This document shows positions 8,063 to 13,874 of a DNA stretch of 13,874 nt, one piece after another. The first letter of the stretch is position 1. Every line of letters starts with the position of its first letter. The notes under the pieces are model-generated. The model saw nothing but the letters and a program-made list of their open reading frames with translations, was not told the origin of the DNA and ran no database searches. Source of the stretch: Gp13-AA77 sp036521995 (GTDB lineage Bacteria > Acidobacteriota > Terriglobia > UBA7540); the NCBI GenBank assembly GCA_036521995.1, contig DATDGR010000318.1, positions 1 through 13,874 on the forward strand. The letters are read 5' to 3'. Made by a program: the position numbers and the translations under genes.

Positions 8063-8155
8063 GCAGTTATAGAGCACCCGGGACGCATGGGGAATGGACT
8101 CGGCACCGCGACTCCGCTCAAGGCTGCAGGATCACTCAACAGCAATCGGAGCCGG

Positions 8156-8226
8156 AAACGAACTGGTCAACGTATCCCATTGATTGTAGGGTGGATAGAT
8201 CTTGATTTTCCCAAACGAACTGGCAG
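8156..8226 (+). repeat. Direct repeat, copy A (71 bp)
   Basis: This copy pairs with the one at 8331-8400: about 12 differences, one of them a single-base gap, so roughly 83% identity by eye. The unit starts and ends with the same 11-mer AAACGAACTGG (8156-8166 and 8213-8223). A conserved inner part reads CATTGATT followed by GGTGGATAG. Confidence 0.75.
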
Positions 8227-8330
8227 GGGTAACGCTATGATGGGCAAAGAGATAAGCCGGATTTCGCGGGAAAAATTCGTTCGCAGAGGCGTACCGGTCA
8301 ATGAGGAGCTCTCGGCTGGCGGGAGACCCC

Positions 8331-8400
8331 GAACGAACTGGCTGGCGTATCACATTGATTCTAAGGTGGATAGGCTTTATTTTCCGAAACGAACTGGCAG
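8331..8400 (+). repeat. Direct repeat, copy B (70 bp)
   Basis: This is the second copy of the unit at 8156-8226, displaced by 175 bases. It is bounded by GAACGAACTGG (8331-8341) and AAACGAACTGG (8387-8397). Together with copy A the 11-mer occurs four times in 242 bases. The origin is unknown: local duplication, dispersed repeat family or protein-binding iterons. Confidence 0.75.
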
Positions 8401-8474
8401 ATCTAAATCTATGAGTCTTGCCACGAGACTGAGAAGCACTTCACAGCGTCTCATATTCAGGATCAGGGAGGCAG

Positions 8475-8503
8475 TTGACATTCGGGCGGTTTTTGTTAAA
8501 GAT
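8475..8503 (+). promoter_or_regulatory. Possible second promoter close to the TPR gene
   Basis: A perfect TTGACA (8475-8480) is followed after 17 bases by a poor -10, AAAGAT (8498-8503). It would start an mRNA about 50 bases before the TPR start codon. The weak -10 limits confidence. Confidence 0.35.
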
Positions 8504-8561
8504 AGGAGAATCGACGGCGCGGAAGGGGCAGAAAAGACTGAACCCCTAGGCAGCCTAACTT

Positions 8562-9260
8562 ATGACAACCAAAAGTCTTAAAAAGAAGTCAGTCAGAGCC
8601 AACCGCTCCACGGTGGCGAAGGCTGGCCACACGTCGGGTGGGGTTTCAAAGGCACGATCAAATCACAAGCCAAGTTCTCGCGAAGGCGCCGCCAAGCGGT
8701 TGCAATCCCGTATAGTTACAAAGCGGGGTGTGGCCCCCAAGCCACAGATGCCGGTTGACGAGAAGCACGTCGCGGCGGTTCGTAACTTTGAGCTTGGTCT
8801 GCACCACGAGCAGCGGCAGAACTACCGTAAGGCCCGCGAGGTCTTTGAGAAGCTGGTGGCTGCCGCCCCGGCGGATGTCGCTGACCGGGCGAGGGTTCAC
8901 TTACGGGCTTGCATCGAGCGCCTGGGCGCAAACGGTCTGGTTCCCAAGACGGCGGGGGATTACCACGTGTTGGGTGTGGCCGAGCTCAACGTCCGCGAGC
9001 TTGACCGGGCCGTCGAGCACCTGAGCAAGGCCCAGAAGCTGGACCCCCAGCGGGAAGAGATTCGATACGCCTTGGCCGCGGCTCATGCTCTCAAGGGCAA
9101 CCGTGAGGAGGCGCTCGAGCAGCTCGAGGCAGCCATCACGCTGCGGCCTCAGAACCGGTTTCAGGCCCGCCACGATGCCGATTTTCAGCCGCTCGCCGGC
9201 GATCCCCGTTTCCTGAGCCTTATCAGCCAGAATGGCTTTTCGGCCCACGGGACTCCGTGA
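8562..9260 (+). CDS. TPR-repeat protein with a basic N-terminal tail
   Basis: This is a 232-residue cytoplasmic protein with no signal peptide. Residues 1-62 are rich in Lys, Arg and Ser and probably disordered. Three tetratricopeptide repeats follow: about 71-104 (FELGLHHEQRQNYRKAREVF), 131-164 (YHVLGVAELNVRELDRAVEH) and 165-198 (EEALEQLEAAITLRP). A short conserved-looking end follows, FQARHDADFQPLAGDPRF. I recall similar Acidobacteriota proteins with a basic tail, degenerate TPRs and this same ending, often near yvcK. No function is known to me; TPRs suggest a scaffold role. The start has no clear Shine-Dalgarno, and Met63 (8748) is an alternative that would remove the tail. yvcK follows after 69 bases on the same strand, so an operon is likely. 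Confidence 0.82.
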   Translation: MTTKSLKKKSVRANRSTVAKAGHTSGGVSKARSNHKPSSREGAAKRLQSRIVTKRGVAPKPQMPVDEKHVAAVRNFELGLHHEQRQNYRKAREVFEKLVAAAPADVADRARVHLRACIERLGANGLVPKTAGDYHVLGVAELNVRELDRAVEHLSKAQKLDPQREEIRYALAAAHALKGNREEALEQLEAAITLRPQNRFQARHDADFQPLAGDPRFLSLISQNGFSAHGTP

Positions 9261-9329
9261 CCCGGGTGGGTACGGGGTTAGCGTCGGCCGGTGAGGGTCG
9301 GACAAGGCTTGAAGGACGGTAGGCCCTGC

Positions 9330-10337
9330 ATGCGGGTGGTCGCCATGGGCGGGGGTACGGGCCTCGCGACCTTGCTGCGAGGGCTGAAGCCTCATGTACG
9401 GCCGCCCACCGGCGCTGCGGCGCGTTCGCCGTCCGTCAGCCGGCTTACGGCGATCGTCACGGTCACGGACGAAGGCGGCAGCTCCGGGCGCCTGCGCCGC
9501 GACTTCGGAATGTTGCCGCCCGGCGACATCCGCAACTGCCTGGTGGCGCTGGCTGAGGACGAACAGCTCCTCACTAGGCTATTCAGCTATCGCTTCAGCG
9601 GCGGCCGCGGCTTGGCCGGCCACAGCTTCGGTAATCTCTTCCTTGCGGCCCTCACTCACCTCACCCGCGACTTCGCCAAGGCCGTCCGCCTCTCGAGCGA
9701 GGTGCTGGCCGTGCGCGGCGAGATCTTTCCTTCCACCCTCTCAGATGTCCGCTTGAAGGCGCGTCTGGCCGATGGGCGAACGCTCCACGGCGAAGCCCCC
9801 ATTAACCAGACCTCTGTTCCCATACGGCATCTTGAGCTCGTGCCGCGGGGTTCGCGGGCGCTTCCCGAGGCCCTGGCCGCGATTGACGAGGCCGATCTCA
9901 TCACGCTCGGTCCTGGATCTCTTTACACGTCGCTGATTCCTAATCTGCTGGTGCGTGGCATCGCCTCCCATATCGCGCGCGCCCGAGCCCGGAAGGTTTT
10001 CATCGCCAACCTCATGACTCAGCCGGGAGAGACACGAGACTACACAGCCGCAGACCATCTGCGGGCCATCCGGGAGCACGCGCGCGGCCGGCGCCTCTTC
10101 GATTGCGTCGTGCTCAGCAATCAGCAGCTTTCACGGCAGATGGAGAAGCGATACGCCGCTGAAGGCGCAGCGCCCGTGCTCAATGATGTCGACGAGGTGC
10201 GGAGGCTGGGAGTGACGCCCGTGATCGCGCCTTTGCTCGAAGAAGAGCACGTGGCCCGGCACGAGCCTCAGCGTCTCGCCCGGCTGCTGCTTCGTCTCGG
10301 CCGGGGAAAGCCCCGACGGCGGGTTCCCGGCGCATGA
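9330..10337 (+). CDS. yvcK: YvcK/CofD-like UDP-sugar-binding regulatory protein
   Basis: I start at the ATG at 9330 because family members begin with (M)KVVAxGGGTG, giving 335 residues. The longer GTG frame from 9291 adds 13 unlikely residues. Visible motifs are the nucleotide-binding loop MGGGTGLATLLRGLK at the N-terminus, VTVTDEGGSSGRLRRDFG, PPGDIRNCLVALA, GHSFGNLFLAAL, the GPGSLYTSLIPNLLV motif and NLMTQPGET. These define the YvcK branch of the CofD-like fold, not the F420 enzyme. From work on Gram-positive homologues, YvcK binds UDP-GlcNAc and helps balance cell-wall precursor synthesis and central carbon metabolism. Its role in Acidobacteriota is inferred. The usual Firmicutes neighbours rapZ and whiA are absent here. 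The C-terminal tail is basic. Confidence 0.93.
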   Translation: MRVVAMGGGTGLATLLRGLKPHVRPPTGAAARSPSVSRLTAIVTVTDEGGSSGRLRRDFGMLPPGDIRNCLVALAEDEQLLTRLFSYRFSGGRGLAGHSFGNLFLAALTHLTRDFAKAVRLSSEVLAVRGEIFPSTLSDVRLKARLADGRTLHGEAPINQTSVPIRHLELVPRGSRALPEALAAIDEADLITLGPGSLYTSLIPNLLVRGIASHIARARARKVFIANLMTQPGETRDYTAADHLRAIREHARGRRLFDCVVLSNQQLSRQMEKRYAAEGAAPVLNDVDEVRRLGVTPVIAPLLEEEHVARHEPQRLARLLLRLGRGKPRRRVPGA

Positions 10338-10353
10338 TGGTTGGCTGCCCGGC

Positions 10354-10359
10354 GAAGGA
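10354..10359 (+). promoter_or_regulatory. Ribosome binding site of the frameshifted small exported gene
   Basis: GAAGGAGAA around 10354-10361 includes AAGGAG about 8 bases before the ATG at 10368. It fixes the start at 10368 instead of the longer open frame from 10341. This is one of the strongest ribosome binding sites in the window, although the gene itself is broken. Confidence 0.6.
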
Positions 10360-10367
10360 GAACCCGA

Positions 10368-10774
10368 ATGAGATCAACTTCCCTTAGGCTCAGATTCGTG
10401 GCGGCCATGATGTTCCCTCTGTTGCTGGGTGTCCTCGGGGCGGACGGCCAGCCGAAGGGCGCGAGAATCCACCGGCTCCAGAGGCCCTGGCTTGCCGAGC
10501 GATCGAATCCAAAACGGCGTCCGTGGTGGGAGCGAGGGTGGTGATCTTTCATCAAGCCGACAGCAGCGACCGCGACCAGTTAGGCGCCTTCCTCAAGGAG
10601 CATGACGCGTCCAGCGTTCAGTTCCAGACGCCGCAGGGCTCCTGGCAGGAGGCGACCGTATTCCGTTTGAAGACTTGTTTTGGGCGTGGCTTGCTCGTGT
10701 TTCCCGCAGGTCGGGCCGCCCTGGCCGAAGGCGATCGATTCCTGCTGCGCCTGGGCGCAGGCGCGAAGAGGTGA
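10368..10774 (+). pseudogene. Small exported protein gene with a frame break
   Basis: The ATG at 10368 starts a clear signal peptide: Arg-rich start, hydrophobic FVAAMMFPLLLGVLG, likely cut near GADGQ. This frame runs to a TGA ending at 10544, but its last part is unlike coding sequence. The frame one base earlier is open from about 10388 to 10774. It reads as sensible protein after about 10500: IESKTASVVGARVVIFHQ, then FLKEHDASSVQFQTPQGSW and EGDRFLLRL. Third-position G/C is very high in the first frame up to about 10499, then in the second, so the break lies at about 10495-10515. Joined, the product would be about 135 residues. I recognise no family. A one-base loss, an assembly error, or slippage on A-AAA at 10511-10514 would all explain it. 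It lies 30 bases after yvcK. Confidence 0.6.
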
Positions 10775-10781
10775 GGGCGTG

Positions 10782-10796
10782 AGCCTGATCGAGGCT
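10782..10796. terminator. Small hairpin between convergent genes
   Basis: AGCCT (10782-10786) pairs with AGGCT (10792-10796) around GATCG, between the broken exported gene (+) and the radical SAM gene (-). A stem of 5 bp without a T tract is weak evidence. It may act for both directions or not at all. Confidence 0.2.
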
Positions 10797-10833
10797 ACAC
10801 TACTCGGGGGGCTGAGTTGCCAGGATCTGGAGA

Positions 10834-12687
<1,854 letters not shown>

Positions 12688-12760
12688 CCTCACCTCGCAC
12701 AACCTCCGGCCCGCCCTCAGGCGCTCTGACGGCTCAAGGGAGACTGTGAGTTGATCCGCC

Positions 12761-12789
12761 AATATACCACACTACTCCGAGGCTGGCGG
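12761..12789 (-). promoter_or_regulatory. Possible promoter of the radical SAM gene
   Basis: Read on the minus strand, TATATT (12766-12761, 5 of 6 matches) has CCGCCA (12789-12784, 3 of 6) 17 bases upstream. Transcription would start near 12753, leaving a leader of about 65 bases before the ATG at 12687. It excludes the TTG at 12762 as a start. Confidence 0.35.
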
Positions 12790-12809
12790 GAGACGCATCC
12801 ACATTTTTG

Positions 12810-12838
12810 TTGACAGCCTGCTGAGGACTGCCGAGAGT
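12810..12838 (+). promoter_or_regulatory. Possible promoter of dcd
   Basis: A perfect TTGACA (12810-12815) lies 17 bases before GAGAGT (12833-12838), a poor -10 with 3 of 6 matches. It sits in the 219-base divergent region and points at dcd, with a leader of about 65 bases. Confidence 0.35.
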
Positions 12839-12906
12839 AAGAAGGCTTGAAGCGGCCAGGCGCTTGGGCCCGCCGGACCGCATGGATTCCTTGTGAGGTG
12901 CGGCCG

Positions 12907-13461
12907 ATGTCCGTGAAGAGCGATCGTTGGATCAGGAAAATGGCGGAGGAACACGAGATGATTCGGCCCTTCGCCGAAAGCCAGGTGCGTGAAGGAGTGA
13001 TTTCCTACGGTTGCTCCTCCTACGGTTACGATCTGCGAGTGGCTGACGAATTCAAGATCTTCACCAACGTCAACAGCACGATCGTGGACCCGAAGCACTT
13101 TGACTCGCGCTCGTTCGTCGAGTTCAAAGGCGACGTCTGCATCGTGCCGCCGAACTCGTTTGCCCTGGCGCGCTCGGTGGAATACTTCAAGATCCCGCGC
13201 AGCATTCTCACGATTTGCGTGGGCAAGTCCACCTATGCCCGATGCGGGATCATTGTCAACGTCACGCCGCTCGAACCGGAGTGGGAAGGTTTCGTCACGC
13301 TCGAGATTTCAAACACTACACCGCTCCCGGCCCGCGTCTACTCGAACGAGGGACTCTGCCAGATCGTCTTCTTCGAGTCCGACGAGATCTGCGAGGTCTC
13401 GTACAAGGACAAGAAGGGAAAGTATCAGGCCCAGCAAGGAATCGTGCTGCCGCGCGTTTAA
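12907..13461 (+). CDS. dcd: dCTP deaminase
   Basis: The enzyme converts dCTP to dUTP and ammonia, feeding dTMP synthesis. I use the ATG at 12907 (184 residues): GAGGTG precedes it and the family begins here. The upstream TTG frame from 12847 adds 20 residues without similarity. Expected residues are present: SSYGYDLR at 37-44, VGKSTYARCG with Ser108 and Arg112, and the catalytic Glu133 in VTLEISN. The C-terminal YQAQQGIVLPR segment, which closes over the triphosphate, is also there. The product is slightly shorter than E. coli Dcd (193 residues) and matches the GKSTYARCG subtype. A bifunctional deaminase/dUTPase cannot be excluded by eye but I think it less likely. It is divergent from the radical SAM gene, and the next gene starts 11 bases downstream, so the two are probably one operon. 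Confidence 0.95.
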   Translation: MSVKSDRWIRKMAEEHEMIRPFAESQVREGVISYGCSSYGYDLRVADEFKIFTNVNSTIVDPKHFDSRSFVEFKGDVCIVPPNSFALARSVEYFKIPRSILTICVGKSTYARCGIIVNVTPLEPEWEGFVTLEISNTTPLPARVYSNEGLCQIVFFESDEICEVSYKDKKGKYQAQQGIVLPRV

Positions 13462-13472
13462 CGGGAGACGGT

Positions 13473-13874
13473 ATGCACTCAGCATGCAGCCGGCAAAGGG
13501 CGGTCGGCGGCAAACGGTCGCCAGTCTGCCGGACAACGCCGCTGCGGCTACCCCTACTAGCCATCTTTGCCCTCTTTCTCCTGATCCCAGCGGGCCTCTG
13601 GGGCACTGTCGCTCGCGCCGCTACCAACCTTCGAATCCTCGGTGCCGACTATCGCCTTCGACCCGCGGCGGGCTGCGGACTGCCTTCTGCCCGCCGCTTA
13701 CTGCCGGCAGCGTACTTGCAGCAGGGTCCATTCCCATCCGCAGCGCCGGGCAGCGAGGCTCCGCCCGAACATTACACGCTCACGCCGGACCAGCGGGCCC
13801 GAGCGGAGGCCTATTCTCAAGCGCAGGATACAGCGTACTTCGCCGGAGTCGCGCTCGCGCTTGCCACCTATCTT
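13473..13874 (+). CDS. Membrane protein, probably M48/Ste24-type peptidase (N-terminal part)
   Basis: An open frame runs from the ATG at 13473 to the window end without a stop (134 codons seen). GGGAG lies 5 bases before the ATG and the dcd stop is 11 bases upstream, so translation is probably coupled. The first 23 residues are basic. A hydrophobic segment at about 24-50 (LRLPLLAIFALFLLIPAGLW) is a signal anchor or signal peptide. A Pro/Ala-rich linker leads to EHYTLTPDQRARAEAYSQAQ at about 99-118, followed by a second hydrophobic segment that is cut off. This 'YTL-P-...-A-AYS-A' phrase before a membrane helix is what I remember from the N-terminus of Acidobacteriota M48 peptidases. The HExxH zinc site would lie beyond the window, so the call is provisional. 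Confidence 0.6.
   Translation, partial: MHSACSRQRAVGGKRSPVCRTTPLRLPLLAIFALFLLIPAGLWGTVARAATNLRILGADYRLRPAAGCGLPSARRLLPAAYLQQGPFPSAAPGSEAPPEHYTLTPDQRARAEAYSQAQDTAYFAGVALALATYL

Larger units (their letters stand above)
8063..8561 (+). other. Repeat-bearing, AT-richer region, possible long leader or RNA
   Basis: This stretch is visibly AT-richer than its neighbours: 8161-8220 and 8401-8460 are about 42% GC, against about 65% within the TPR gene. It holds two roughly 70-bp direct repeats and an inverted pair, TTCGTTCG (8276-8283) with CGAACGAA (8330-8337). It starts at a good promoter and ends at the TPR start. A 182-codon open frame crosses it from a TTG at 8033, but I do not accept it: the TTG is the -35 box. 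The two repeats also differ by an indel and mostly at amino-acid-changing positions. Confidence 0.4.

Noticed and set aside
7668..8077. Several 70-90-codon frames on both strands
   Set aside because: They overlap one another, lack ribosome sites and recognisable domains, and look like random open frames.
8033..8581. A 182-codon open frame from a TTG through the repeat region
   Set aside because: Its start codon coincides with the -35 hexamer. The internal ATG at 8087 has no good ribosome site. It overlaps the TPR start by 20 bases. The two repeats inside it are read in different frames and differ by an indel, which does not fit protein selection.

Overview
The window looks like chromosomal DNA of a soil-type Acidobacteriota. 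It is about 60-65% GC in its genes. It holds a long secreted Asp-box/VPS10-like protein, a carboxypeptidase-regulatory-like secreted protein, and a lysine-rich TPR protein next to yvcK, a gene mixture I associate with that phylum. The assignment rests on recognising families, not on a marker gene. There is no rRNA, tRNA, CRISPR array, insertion sequence or phage gene that I can see.

Layout. 152-4143 (+): a LolA-like exported protein, then a 1050-residue exported beta-propeller protein, probably one transcription unit for envelope or secreted functions. 4144-4598: no convincing gene. 4599-5108 (-): an exported carboxypeptidase-regulatory-like protein that seems to lack its expected C-terminal half. 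5109-5447: non-coding, with several dyad symmetries. 5448-7554 (-): an OmpR/PhoB-type response regulator and a sensor histidine kinase that overlap by 8 bases. 7555-8561: about 1 kb without a supportable gene. Its right half is AT-richer than its surroundings, starts with a good sigma70-like promoter and carries two roughly 70-bp direct repeats bounded by an 11-mer present four times.

8562-10774 (+): a TPR protein, yvcK (UDP-sugar-binding regulator family) and a small exported protein whose frame is broken. 10834-12687 (-): a radical SAM enzyme, convergent with the previous unit and divergent from dcd. 12907-13461 (+): dCTP deaminase, followed after 11 bases by the start of a membrane protein (probably an M48/Ste24-type peptidase) that runs off the window end.

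Most of the window is ordinary. The stretches most worth a second look are the repeat-bearing leader at 8033-8561, the frame break at about 10495-10515, the truncated protein at 4599-5108 with its structured leader, and the palindrome at 5321-5349. I found no convincing new multi-gene system. Several start codons were moved from the longest open frame to a better-supported internal start: the response regulator, yvcK, the radical SAM enzyme and dcd.
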